Source of the DNA: DRPN01 sp964599235
Lineage (GTDB): Bacteria > Bacteroidota > Bacteroidia > Bacteroidales > VadinHA17
Length of the DNA stretch: 64,000 nt
NCBI GenBank assembly: GCA_964599235.1
Contig: CAZRDX010000055.1
Location: 1-64,000, forward strand
Direction of reading: 5' to 3'
The notes beneath the pieces are model-generated. The model had not been told where the DNA came from, searched no databases, and saw only the letters and a list, made by a program, of their open reading frames with translations. Position numbers and translations under genes: made by a program. The first letter of the stretch is position 1. Each line of letters starts with the position of its first letter. Positions 16,709-25,860 of the stretch are shown in pieces.

Positions 16709-19700
16709 ATGAAGCGAGTTTACCTGTTCCTTTTTGTGATCTTCCTGTCGGTGCGGGGTGTCCTGGGTTCCGATGCTCCACTCTGGATGCGTTATCCAGC
16801 CATCTCGCCGGACGGATCGACGATCGTTTTCTCCTACAAGGGGGATCTCTTCACGGTGTCTGCCGGTGGCGGGGAGGCTGAGCCGCTGACGGTGGGCAAG
16901 GCGTACGACTTCAAGCCGGTGTGGTCGCCCGACGGTCGCTGGATCGCCTTTGCTTCGAACCGTTATGGCAACTTCGATGTGTTTGTGGTGCCGGCGACGG
17001 GAGGGCCGGCACGCCGCCTCACTTTCTTCTCCGGCGACGAGCTGCCCGGCTCCTTCACCCCCGACGGCCGGGAAGTGCTCTATTCGGCCACCATCTTCGA
17101 CCTGCCTTCCAATGTACAGTTCCCCTCCCCGTTGCTCTCCGAGCTCTATGCCGTGCCGCTCGAGGGCGGAGGCATCCGGCAGGTGCTCGACGTGCCGGCC
17201 GAGGAGGCGAAGTTCGACAAGGAAGGGAAAAGGCTCCTTTACATGGACAGAAAAGGCTACGAGAACATCTGGCGCAAGCACCACCGTTCGTCGGTGACCC
17301 GTGACCTGTGGCTGTGGGAACCCGCCTCGGGCACCTTCACCCAACTCACCACTTTCGACGGTGAGGACCGCGACCCCGTCTGGGCACCCGATGGCGAGAG
17401 CATCTATTACCTCAGCGAGCAGTTCGGCTCGTTCAATGTGGTACGCATGGACCTGCGCCATCCGGAACAGGTGGAGCAGATCTCCCGTTTTGCGAAGAAC
17501 CCCGTGCGCTTCCTCACGGTGGCGGACAACGGCCTCTTATGTTACGGCTACAACGGCGAGATCTTTACCCAGCGTCCCGGCGGGGAACCGCAGAAGGTGA
17601 AGGTGAGCATACGTCTCGATATGGATGATGAGGAGGCGGAATACCTCCATCTTACCTCCGGTGCCACCGAGATGGCCCTCTCGCCCAACGGCAGGGAGAT
17701 CGCCCTGGTCGTCCGCGGCGAGGTGTTCGTCACCTCGGTCGACTACGGCACCACCAAGCGCATCACCCACACCCCCGAACAGGAACGTTCGGTGAGCTTC
17801 AGCCCCGACGGCCGGACGCTGGTCTATGCCTCCGAGCGCAACAACTCGTGGAACATCTATACCACCACCCTCGTGCGCAAGGAGGAGAAGTATTTCCACC
17901 GGGCCACCCTCCTGAAGGAAGAAGCTGTGCTGGTGAACGAACATGAGACCTTCCAGCCGGCTTTCTCGCCCGACGGCAAGGAGATCGCCTACCTCGAGGA
18001 CCGTACCACGCTGCGGGTGCTCAACCTCAAGACCGGCAAGAGCCGTACCGTCCTGCCGGGAAAATACAACTACTCCTATTCCGACGGTGACCAGTGGTAC
18101 CGCTGGTCACCCGACGGCAAATGGTTCCTGGTCAACTTCTCACCCAACCATGCCTTCTCCACCGATGTGGGGCTGGTGAAGGCCGACGGCAGCGGCGAGG
18201 TGATCAACCTCACCCGCAGCGGCTACAACGATGCCAAACCCAAATGGGTGATGAAAGGCAATGCCATGATCTGGTTCTCCGACCGCAACGGCCTGCGCAG
18301 CCACGGCAGCTGGGGCGCCCAGAACGATGTCTATGCCATGTTCTTCAACAAAAAGACCTGGGACCTCTTCCGCATGACCAAGGAAGAGTACGAGCTGTGG
18401 AAGGAGGAACAGAAGAAGGACAAAAACAAAAAGAAGAAGAAGGAGAAGCAGACCGGTCCGGTGGAGATCGACCTGAACAACATCGAAGACCGCCGGGCGC
18501 GGCTGACCATCAACTCCTCCGACCTGGCTGATGCGGTGCTCACCCCCGACGGTGATGCCCTCTATTACCTGGCCCGTTTTGAGAAAGGATACGATCTGTG
18601 GGTTCACCGTATCAAAGAGGATGAGACGAAGCTCCTGCTCAAGCTCTCCGGCAAGGGAGGCACCCTCCGTGCCGACAGCGCCTTCAAGAACCTGTATGTC
18701 TTTGCCGGGGGCAGGATCACCCGCATCACTCTGGCGGGTCTCAAGAGGAAAGAGGTCGGCTATGAGGCCGAGATGACGCTCGACAGAGCCGCCGAGAGGG
18801 CTTATATGTTCGACCATGTATGGCGTCAGGTGAGGGAGAAGTATTACGATCCCACGATGCACGGTCTCGACTGGAAGTATTACCGCGAGAACTACCGCCG
18901 TTTCCTGCCTTACATCAACAACAATTTCGATTTTGCCGAGATGCTGAGCGAGATGCTGGGCGAGCTGAACGGCTCCCATACCGGTGCGGGTTACCGTTAC
19001 CGCGATCCGCAGGGGGATGCCACGGCCAGCCTGGGTGTCTTCTGGGACTATGACTACGAAGGTCCCGGCCTGAGGATCGCCGAGGTGATCGAAAAAGGCC
19101 CGCTGGTGTACGACGGGACAAAGATACATGCCGGCGTGGTGGTGGAGAAAGTGGACGGGGTGCCGGTGAACAATCTCTCGCAGCTCTTCCGGGTGCTCAA
19201 CCACAAGGCCGGTAAGCCGACGCTGCTGTCGCTCTATGATCCGGATAAAAAGAAAAGATGGGAGGAGACGGTGAAGCCTGTCACGCGGCGGACACTTGGT
19301 GAGCTGCTCTACCAGCGCTGGGTGAAGGCCCGCCGTGCCGAGGTCGACTCCCTCTCGGGAGGACGCATCGGCTATGTGCATGTGCGGGGGATGAACTCAG
19401 CCAGCTTCCGTGTGGCATATTCGGAGATCCTGGGACGCAACTACCACAGGGAGGCCATCATCGTCGACACCCGTTTCAACGGCGGCGGCTGGCTCCACGA
19501 CGACCTGGCCACCCTTCTCTCGGGAAAAAGATATGCCGACTTCTATCCCCACGGCCGCTATTTCGGATCGGAGCCGCTGACCAAGTGGTACAAGCCTTCG
19601 GTGGTGGTGGTGAGTGAGAGCAACTACTCCGATGCCCACGGCTTCCCCTATGCATACCGGGCCCTGGGGCTGGGCAAGATCGTCGGCATGCCCGTGCCCG

Positions 19701-19927
19701 GCACCATGACGGCCGTCTGGTGGGAGACACTGCAGGACCCCACCCTCTATTTCGGCATACCCCAGGTGGGCGTCAAAGATCTGCAGGGACGTTATCTGGA
19801 AGGACAGCAGCTCGAACCCGATTACAAGGTGGCACAGGACCCCGCCGTAGTCACACGGGGACGCGACCAGCAACTGGAGAAGGCGGTGGAAGTGCTGCTC
19901 GGGGAACTGGAGGGGAACAAGAAGTAA
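16709..19927 (+). CDS. Tricorn-like protease (PD40 propellers, PDZ, peptidase S41)
   Basis: This 1072-residue protein matches the layout of archaeal tricorn protease. It has a signal peptide (MKRVYLFLFVIFLSVRGVLG), then WD40-like PD40 repeats making up two propellers (residues about 25-680; AISPDGSTIVFSYKGDLFTV, PVWAPDGESIYYLSEQ, SFSPDGRTLVYASERN). A Lys-rich insert follows (EQKKDKNKKKKKEKQTG near 570-590). Next come a helical C1 region with a possible catalytic His (YMFDHVWRQVREKYYDP), a PDZ domain (about 770-860) and the S41 core. The nucleophile is Ser974 in SNYSDAHGFPYAY, close to Ser965 of tricorn. It probably degrades peptides in the periplasm. Its stop lies 6 bp from that of the convergent PKD gene. 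Confidence 0.92.
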   Translation: MKRVYLFLFVIFLSVRGVLGSDAPLWMRYPAISPDGSTIVFSYKGDLFTVSAGGGEAEPLTVGKAYDFKPVWSPDGRWIAFASNRYGNFDVFVVPATGGPARRLTFFSGDELPGSFTPDGREVLYSATIFDLPSNVQFPSPLLSELYAVPLEGGGIRQVLDVPAEEAKFDKEGKRLLYMDRKGYENIWRKHHRSSVTRDLWLWEPASGTFTQLTTFDGEDRDPVWAPDGESIYYLSEQFGSFNVVRMDLRHPEQVEQISRFAKNPVRFLTVADNGLLCYGYNGEIFTQRPGGEPQKVKVSIRLDMDDEEAEYLHLTSGATEMALSPNGREIALVVRGEVFVTSVDYGTTKRITHTPEQERSVSFSPDGRTLVYASERNNSWNIYTTTLVRKEEKYFHRATLLKEEAVLVNEHETFQPAFSPDGKEIAYLEDRTTLRVLNLKTGKSRTVLPGKYNYSYSDGDQWYRWSPDGKWFLVNFSPNHAFSTDVGLVKADGSGEVINLTRSGYNDAKPKWVMKGNAMIWFSDRNGLRSHGSWGAQNDVYAMFFNKKTWDLFRMTKEEYELWKEEQKKDKNKKKKKEKQTGPVEIDLNNIEDRRARLTINSSDLADAVLTPDGDALYYLARFEKGYDLWVHRIKEDETKLLLKLSGKGGTLRADSAFKNLYVFAGGRITRITLAGLKRKEVGYEAEMTLDRAAERAYMFDHVWRQVREKYYDPTMHGLDWKYYRENYRRFLPYINNNFDFAEMLSEMLGELNGSHTGAGYRYRDPQGDATASLGVFWDYDYEGPGLRIAEVIEKGPLVYDGTKIHAGVVVEKVDGVPVNNLSQLFRVLNHKAGKPTLLSLYDPDKKKRWEETVKPVTRRTLGELLYQRWVKARRAEVDSLSGGRIGYVHVRGMNSASFRVAYSEILGRNYHREAIIVDTRFNGGGWLHDDLATLLSGKRYADFYPHGRYFGSEPLTKWYKPSVVVVSESNYSDAHGFPYAYRALGLGKIVGMPVPGTMTAVWWETLQDPTLYFGIPQVGVKDLQGRYLEGQQLEPDYKVAQDPAVVTRGRDQQLEKAVEVLLGELEGNKK

Positions 19928-19933
19928 GGAAGC

Positions 19934-21241
19934 TCATTTCTTTTCGCGGAACAGGTAGACCGTCCCGCGGTAGAGCTTCCCTTCGTAGCGTATATCATCC
20001 CATCCCACGGCCCGGATGACGTAATAATAGACACCCGGCGAGGCTTCGCCGTGGCCGTTGATGCGGCCGTCCCAGCCGAGCCAGTCCTTCATCTCCTCGC
20101 TGCCCCCCTGCCAGTCGTATACCTTGTATCCCATGCGGTTGAACACCTTCACGTGGATATAACGCAGCGACTTGCTGTAGACACGGAAATAGTCATTGAA
20201 CGAGTCGCCGTTGGGGGTGAAGACGTTGGGGATCTCTAGGGCCGAGGGGGTTACCTTGATGGTCTTGGAGAGGGTGTCCATGCAGTAACCGCCGGGGAAC
20301 TTCTTCCCCCGCACCAGGAGTTTTACCACATAGTCGTCGTGGGGCGGGGTGGGGATAAAGTAGGTGTGGGGTTCCGGCACCTCCAGCTCGGAGAAGGTGC
20401 TGTCGCCCAGATCCCACAGGTAGGAGACGGCATTGCGGGAGTTGTTGATGAAGGTGACCTCCAGCGGAGCCTCCCCCTCGCTGGGGTCGAGGTCGAAGTC
20501 GGCCTTCACCTGGATGGTCTCCACGAACACCTCGCCGCGGGCGCTGCAGCCGAAACTGTCGGTGACGGTAAGATAGTACCATGTATCCTCGAGAGGAGGG
20601 GAGTAGGTGGTCTTGGGGTTCTCATCCACCTCCGGATAGGGGATGGAGGAAGGGGGTGAGGAGGACCACAACACATCGAGGCCGTTGGGCAGAGGCAGGG
20701 CCGACGAGTCGCCGGGGTCGTAGAGATAGAAAGGTGTGACGGCTATCTCGCGCGCGAGAGCCAGCCGGTGGCATTTGTTCTGCTGGATGGCGATGCTCAC
20801 ATAGGGAGTGTCGATGAGCACCCAGGCATAGAGGGTGGTGTCGTAGCTGCTGCCGTCGGTGATGCGGACGGCGTAGCCGCCGCTGTTGAGGCCCGTGGCG
20901 GTGGAGCTTGTCACACCGCTCTCGCTCAGGATGAGCGAATCGTAGGCGAAAAGAGCAGGGTCGAACATCTTCCAGACGAAGTCCATCACCCCGCTGCCTC
21001 CCGGCGGCACGGCCCGCAGCGTCCCCCGTACGGAAGGATCACTGCCGCCGCACCAGACAAAGACGGGATCGCGACGCAGCCCCAGCGTGTCGGTGGGATA
21101 ATGCGCCGTATCCACCGCCGAAGCCCCCGGTCCCGTGATCTGCCCCATCGTACCGGGGGCGGGTAGGAAGATCAAAAAAAGGAAAAGAGCGACCCCGCGC
21201 AAGCCTTTTCCAATATGTGTATGTGTATGTTGTCCTGTCAT
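19934..21241 (-). CDS. Secreted PKD-domain protein with type B (gliding-type) sorting domain
   Basis: This 435-residue protein has a signal peptide (GVALFLFLIFLPAPGTMG) and no lipobox. Residues about 40-240 form Ig-like strands (YYLTVTDSFGCSARGEVFVE). A PKD domain follows at about 245-330 (DPSEGEAPLEVTFINNS, VSYLWDLGDSTFS). The last 95 residues are the CHU_C/type B sorting domain (PNVFTPNGDSFNDYFRVYS, IHVKVFNRMGYKVYDW, PGVYYYVIRA). Proteins with this tail are exported by the type IX system and stay at the surface or in the medium. PKD and Ig-like parts suggest adhesion or glycan binding, but no enzyme domain is seen. Its stop is 6 bp from that of the tricorn-like gene, with no terminator hairpin between, so the two transcripts must overlap. 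Confidence 0.88.
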   Translation of the reverse strand: MTGQHTHTHIGKGLRGVALFLFLIFLPAPGTMGQITGPGASAVDTAHYPTDTLGLRRDPVFVWCGGSDPSVRGTLRAVPPGGSGVMDFVWKMFDPALFAYDSLILSESGVTSSTATGLNSGGYAVRITDGSSYDTTLYAWVLIDTPYVSIAIQQNKCHRLALAREIAVTPFYLYDPGDSSALPLPNGLDVLWSSSPPSSIPYPEVDENPKTTYSPPLEDTWYYLTVTDSFGCSARGEVFVETIQVKADFDLDPSEGEAPLEVTFINNSRNAVSYLWDLGDSTFSELEVPEPHTYFIPTPPHDDYVVKLLVRGKKFPGGYCMDTLSKTIKVTPSALEIPNVFTPNGDSFNDYFRVYSKSLRYIHVKVFNRMGYKVYDWQGGSEEMKDWLGWDGRINGHGEASPGVYYYVIRAVGWDDIRYEGKLYRGTVYLFREKK

Positions 21242-21404
21242 GGGCGATCGTTCGACCCGGAGATGGTCCGGTCAATCAGATAACGAAAATAGTGCAAAAT
21301 ATTTTATCCGCTATCCACCTTGACGGGAAAAGGGCAGGGCGTGGTGTTCATAACTTCGGGGGAGAAAGCCCGGCATGAGAGGGATATTTCTGGCAAACTA
21401 TCCT

Positions 21405-21412
21405 TATTTTTG
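21405..21412 (+). promoter_or_regulatory. -7 box before the helicase gene
   Basis: TATTTTTG fits the TAnnTTTG consensus exactly. No clear -33 box is found at the right distance. Transcription would begin near 21419, only a few nt before the ATGs at 21422 and 21428. Confidence 0.4.
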
Positions 21413-21421
21413 GCCACTGGA

Positions 21422-23701
21422 ATGGGTATGGACGAGGCTTTCCTGAACGATCTGAACGAGGCGCAGCGTGAGGCTGTGCTGCATACCGAAGGGCCGTCGC
21501 TGATCATTGCGGGGGCGGGCTCGGGGAAGACGCGTGTGCTGACCTACCGCATTGCCTGGCTGCTGAAACAGAAGGTGCCGCCATGGAAGATCCTGGCCCT
21601 CACCTTCACCAACAAGGCCGCCGGCGAGATGCGCGAGCGCATCCGTCAGCTGGTGGGCGACGACGAGGCACGCCGTCTCTGGATGGGGACCTTCCATTCC
21701 ATCTTCGCCCGTATCCTGCGCTCCGAAGCCGACAAGCTGGGTTATACCCCCAGCTACACCATCTACGACACACAGGACTCCCGCAACCTCATCAAGAGCA
21801 TCGTCAAAGAGCTCAAACTGGATGACAAGGTGTACAAGCCTTCGGTGGTGCACGGCAGGATCTCCTGGGCCAAGAACCTGCTTATCACCGCCCGCCAGTA
21901 TTCCGGCATCGCCGAGCTGGTGCAGCAGGACCGTATGCGCCGGATGGAGAGAATGGGCGAGATATACCGCATCTACGCCCGCCGGTGTTACAAGGCCGAC
22001 GCCATGGACTTCGACGATCTGCTGCTCAACATCAATATTCTCTTTCGTGATTTCCCCGATGTCCTGGAAAAATACCGCAACTTCTTCCACTACATCCTCG
22101 TGGATGAGTACCAGGACACCAACATGGCGCAGTACATGATCGTGAAAAAACTCTCGGAAGAGCACAAGAACCTTTCGGTGGTGGGGGATGATGCCCAGAG
22201 CATCTATTCGTTCCGCGGTGCGCGTATCGAGAACATCCTCAACTTCCAGAAGGACTTTCCCGAGGCGCGTCTTTTCAAGCTGGAGCAGAACTATCGTTCC
22301 ACCAGGGTCATCGTCCGGGCGGCCAACAGTCTGATACGCAACAATGCCGGGCAGATACCCAAGGAGGTCTATTCGCAAAACGAGGAGGGGCTGCCCATCG
22401 AGGTGCTGGAGGCCGACACCGACAAGGAGGAAGCTTTTCTGATCACCGGCAGGATCTTTGACGAGCATATGCAGGAGCGGTGGCGTTATGGTGATTTTGC
22501 CATTCTGTACCGTACCAATGCCCAGTCGCGGGCTTTTGAGGAGGCGCTGCGCCGCCGCAACATCCCATACAAGGTATGGGGGACGCTCTCTTTCTACCAG
22601 CGCAAGGAGATCAAGGATGTGCTGGCCTATTTCCGGCTGGTGGTCAACCATGCCGATGACGAGGCTTTCCGGCGCATCGTCAACTATCCGGCGCGGGGTA
22701 TCGGTAAGACGACGCTGGAGCGGCTGGAGGCGGCGGCTAACGAGCGCGACGTGCCCCTGTGGGAGGTGGCTTCCGACCCCGAGGCCTTCGGCGTGAAGAT
22801 CAGCCCCGCCACCCGCAACCGCCTGAAAGGCTTCGTGGAGATGATCAGCGGTTTCGCCGCCCGTCAGGACAGCCTCGACGCCTACGAGCTGGCCTACCTC
22901 ATCACACGCGAGAGCGGCATCCTCAAAGAACTCCACGGCACCACCGCCGAGGAGGTGAGCAAATACGAGAATGTACGCGAGCTGCTCAACAGTATCAGCG
23001 AGTTCATCGAGGCGCCGGAGCAGATCGACCGCATGGTGCGCCTCGACGAGTTCCTGCAGAACGTCGTGCTCCTCACCGACCAGGATACCGACACCGGTGA
23101 CCTGGCCGACACGGTGAAGGTGATGACCGTCCATGCTGCCAAAGGACTGGAGTTCCGTCATGTCTTCATCGCCGGCATGGAGGAGAATCTCTTCCCTTCG
23201 CAGATGTCGCTGGGTACGCAGAAAGAGCTGGAGGAGGAGCGTCGTCTTTTCTATGTGGCCCTCACCCGGGCCCGTGAGCGGGTGACCATCAGCTATGCCA
23301 ATACGCGTTACCGCTGGGGCAACATCACCCCCGGCAAGCCCAGTCGTTTTCTGCGTGAGCTGGATCCGCGCTATGTGCGTTTCCCGGCCACGGGTCAGAT
23401 GGCGGGAGGCCGTCCCGCCCCGGCGCCCCCTCCTCAGCACAACGGCAGGGAGACCATCCCCCGGCGTGGGCATGCCTCACCTCCTGCGGCACCCGCCCCG
23501 CGGCCCGGCTTCAAACCCGACGATCCACGCAAGATACGCGCCGGCATGGAGGTGGAACACGCCCGCTTCGGCACAGGCAAGGTCCTCCAGGTGGAAGGGG
23601 AATATCCCGATACACGTGCTACCGTTTTCTTCAAAGATTTCGGACAAAAGCAATTATTGCTTAAATTTGCAAAGTTGAGAATTATCGATCCGGTCGCCTG
23701 A
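21422..23701 (+). CDS. pcrA: UvrD/PcrA-type superfamily 1 DNA helicase
   Basis: This ATP-driven 3'-5' DNA helicase for repair and replication is about 759 residues from the ATG at 21422; a second ATG is at 21428. All SF1A motifs are present: Q motif LNEAQREAV, Walker A AGAGSGKTRVL, Ia LTFTNKAAGEM, II VDEYQDTN, III VVGDDAQSIYSFRGA, IV EQNYRSTRVI, V VMTVHAAKGLEF and VI YVALTRARERV. The C-terminal tail (about 100 residues, Pro/Ala-rich then GMEVEHARFGTGKVLQVEGE) is the Tudor-like domain that binds RNA polymerase in PcrA. The open frame extends 34 codons upstream, but that part is not conserved-looking and lies before the -7 box. The next gene follows after 117 bp. Confidence 0.95.
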   Translation: MGMDEAFLNDLNEAQREAVLHTEGPSLIIAGAGSGKTRVLTYRIAWLLKQKVPPWKILALTFTNKAAGEMRERIRQLVGDDEARRLWMGTFHSIFARILRSEADKLGYTPSYTIYDTQDSRNLIKSIVKELKLDDKVYKPSVVHGRISWAKNLLITARQYSGIAELVQQDRMRRMERMGEIYRIYARRCYKADAMDFDDLLLNINILFRDFPDVLEKYRNFFHYILVDEYQDTNMAQYMIVKKLSEEHKNLSVVGDDAQSIYSFRGARIENILNFQKDFPEARLFKLEQNYRSTRVIVRAANSLIRNNAGQIPKEVYSQNEEGLPIEVLEADTDKEEAFLITGRIFDEHMQERWRYGDFAILYRTNAQSRAFEEALRRRNIPYKVWGTLSFYQRKEIKDVLAYFRLVVNHADDEAFRRIVNYPARGIGKTTLERLEAAANERDVPLWEVASDPEAFGVKISPATRNRLKGFVEMISGFAARQDSLDAYELAYLITRESGILKELHGTTAEEVSKYENVRELLNSISEFIEAPEQIDRMVRLDEFLQNVVLLTDQDTDTGDLADTVKVMTVHAAKGLEFRHVFIAGMEENLFPSQMSLGTQKELEEERRLFYVALTRARERVTISYANTRYRWGNITPGKPSRFLRELDPRYVRFPATGQMAGGRPAPAPPPQHNGRETIPRRGHASPPAAPAPRPGFKPDDPRKIRAGMEVEHARFGTGKVLQVEGEYPDTRATVFFKDFGQKQLLLKFAKLRIIDPVA

Positions 23702-23818
23702 CCTCTGTGGTCCCTGTTGCCGGACGCCTCCCGGCATCTTTCTCCTGACGGACGAAGAGCCTTGCGGAAGGTCACCTGCATACCGGCGAACGAACCCGGA
23801 AAAACATAGGAACAACCC

Positions 23819-24442
23819 ATGAGAAAGAAATTTGATTACAACACTTCGCGGGAACCATTGAAGCTTCCCGAGTACGGCCGCAATATCCAGCGGATGGTGG
23901 ATCATATGAAGCGCATCCCCGACCGTGAGGAGCGTAACCTGGCGGCCCGCACCATCATCGCCATCATGGCCAACATGTATCCCCAGACGCGCGAGATGGA
24001 GGACTACGAACACAAGCTGTGGGATCATCTGGCGATCATGGCCGATTTCGACCTGGACATCGACGCGCCTTTCCCCCTGCCCACGGAAGAGCGTCTGCAG
24101 GAGCCGCCACGCCGGGTGCCGTACAGCGAACATACCATCCGTTACAAGCATTACGGTTATCTCATCGAAGAGATGCTGCGTGAGGTGGCAAAGATGGAAG
24201 AGGGTGAGGCCAGACAGCAGGCCGTCGTGATGATCGCCAACCAGATGAAGAAACAGTACCTCACCTGGAACCGTCCGCAGGTGAGCGACCAGGTGATCTT
24301 CAAGGACATCGAGGAGATCACCGGCGGGGCGCTGCGTGTGCCCGAGGGTGTGACGCTGAAGGATGCCCGCGAGCTCCTGCCCCCGCAGCAGTCGCAGCAG
24401 AAGAACTATCGCAAGAAGAAGAACCAGCGCAAGAACAAGTAA
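23819..24442 (+). CDS. DUF4290 domain-containing protein
   Basis: This is a cytoplasmic protein of 207 residues without signal peptide or membrane segment. It begins FDYNTSREPLKLPEYGRNIQ and contains ANMYPQTREMEDYEHKLWDH and VPYSEHTIRYKHYGYLIEEM, which I recognise as the DUF4290 family of Bacteroidota. The last 25 residues are a basic, Gln-rich tail (QSQQKNYRKKKNQRKNK), which could touch nucleic acid (inference). It lies 9 bp before murA, an arrangement I recall as common in the phylum, so a cell-wall or growth link is possible. The function is not known. Confidence 0.88.
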   Translation: MRKKFDYNTSREPLKLPEYGRNIQRMVDHMKRIPDREERNLAARTIIAIMANMYPQTREMEDYEHKLWDHLAIMADFDLDIDAPFPLPTEERLQEPPRRVPYSEHTIRYKHYGYLIEEMLREVAKMEEGEARQQAVVMIANQMKKQYLTWNRPQVSDQVIFKDIEEITGGALRVPEGVTLKDARELLPPQQSQQKNYRKKKNQRKNK

Positions 24443-24451
24443 CCGCACACC

Positions 24452-25756
24452 ATGGCCACTTTCCTGGTGAGGGGAGGCAGACGGCTCTCGGGGGCGATCA
24501 CGCCGCAGGGGGCCAAGAACGAGGCACTGCAGATCATTGCGGCCACCCTTCTCACGGATGAGGAGGTGGTGGTGCACAACGTCCCCCGCATACGTGATGT
24601 GATGCGTATGATCGAGCTGGTGCAGCTGGTGGGTACGCAGGTGCGCCGGCTCGACGACCACAGCTGGTCGTTCCGCACACCTTCGCTGGATACGGCGGTG
24701 TTGCGTTCCGAGGCTTTTCGCGAGCTGGCCGGCAGCCTGCGCGGCTCGGTGATGGTCACCGGCCCCATGCTGGCCCGCACCGGCACAGGATATATTCCCC
24801 GTCCCGGTGGTGACAGGATAGGACGCCGCCGCATCGACACCCACCTCAAAGGCTTCGAGCGCCTGGGTGCCTCCTTCCGTTACGATGAGCAGGAGCAGGC
24901 CTTCGTCCTGCATAGCAAGGGACTGCAAGGGACATACATGCTCCTCGACGAAGCCTCGGTGACCGGCACAGCCAACCTCGTGATGGCGGCTGTCATGGCC
25001 CGGGGGACCACCACCCTCTTCAACGCCGCCTGCGAGCCCTACGTCCAGCAGCTGTGCCGTATGCTCAACGCCATGGGTGCACGTATCAGCGGCGTGGGAT
25101 CCAACCTGCTGCATATCGAGGGAGTCGACCGTCTCCATGGATGTGAACACACCCTCCTGCCCGACATGATCGAGACGGGCAGCTTCATCGGCATGGCCGC
25201 GATGACCGCCTCGGAGCTGCGCATACGTCAGGTCTCGCTCCAGCACCTCGGCCTCATCCCCGAAGCTTTCCGGCGTCTGGGTATACACGTTGAAGAAGAG
25301 GGTGACGACCTCATCGTCCCCGCCCAGGAACATTACACCATCGAGAGCTTCCTGGACGGGTCGGTGATGACGCTGGCCGACGGCATCTGGCCGGCCCTGA
25401 CGCCCGACCTGCTGAGCGTCTTCCTCGTCACGGCCACACAGGCGCGGGGCAGCGTGCTCATCCATCAGCGTCTTTTCGAGAGCCGTCTCTTCTTTGTCGA
25501 TAAACTCATCGATATGGGGGCCCGCATCATCCTCTGCGACCCGCACCGTGCCACGGTCATCGGCCTCGACAGGGAGTATCCCCTCCGGGCCACCACCATG
25601 ACCTCTCCCGACATACGTGCCGGCGTGGCCCTCCTCATCGCCGCCCTCTCGGCCGAAGGCACCAGCACCATCCACAACATCGAACAGATCGACCGCGGTT
25701 ACGAACGGATCGACGAACGACTGCGTACCCTGGGTGCGGATATCCGGCGGGTGTGA
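24452..25756 (+). CDS. murA: UDP-N-acetylglucosamine 1-carboxyvinyltransferase (MurA), Cys-to-Asp form
   Basis: This enzyme of 434 residues catalyses the first committed step of peptidoglycan synthesis, the transfer of enolpyruvate from PEP to UDP-GlcNAc in the cytoplasm. The EPSP-synthase fold is shown by GAKNEALQIIAATLLT (Lys22-Asn23 active-site pair), SVMVTGPMLAR and HNIEQIDRGYERIDERL near the end. The flexible loop reads RPGGDRIGRRRIDTHLKG: the usual catalytic Cys (Cys115 of E. coli) is Asp121 here. MurA enzymes with Asp at this place are active but are not alkylated by fosfomycin, so natural fosfomycin resistance is expected (inference). It forms an operon with the DUF4290 gene. Confidence 0.95.
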   Translation: MATFLVRGGRRLSGAITPQGAKNEALQIIAATLLTDEEVVVHNVPRIRDVMRMIELVQLVGTQVRRLDDHSWSFRTPSLDTAVLRSEAFRELAGSLRGSVMVTGPMLARTGTGYIPRPGGDRIGRRRIDTHLKGFERLGASFRYDEQEQAFVLHSKGLQGTYMLLDEASVTGTANLVMAAVMARGTTTLFNAACEPYVQQLCRMLNAMGARISGVGSNLLHIEGVDRLHGCEHTLLPDMIETGSFIGMAAMTASELRIRQVSLQHLGLIPEAFRRLGIHVEEEGDDLIVPAQEHYTIESFLDGSVMTLADGIWPALTPDLLSVFLVTATQARGSVLIHQRLFESRLFFVDKLIDMGARIILCDPHRATVIGLDREYPLRATTMTSPDIRAGVALLIAALSAEGTSTIHNIEQIDRGYERIDERLRTLGADIRRV

Positions 25757-25860
25757 TCACAACAACCTGCAGCGTGAGACGGCAGCTGTCAAATTGGCAA
25801 AACGGATTGCTTGGCAAGTTATTTGCAGGGCGAAACTGACATCTTAAAAACAGATGTGAA

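Noticed and set aside
21404..25675. Two long leftward open frames (689 and 673 codons) across the helicase and murA genes
   Set aside because: They are antisense to genes with full motif sets, and their translations are His/Asp/Gly-rich without any recognisable domain.
25757..25860. CIRCE or heat-shock operator before grpE
   Set aside because: The inverted repeat TTAGCACTC-N9-GAGTGCTAA is not there; TTATTTGC is only a partial -7 box.
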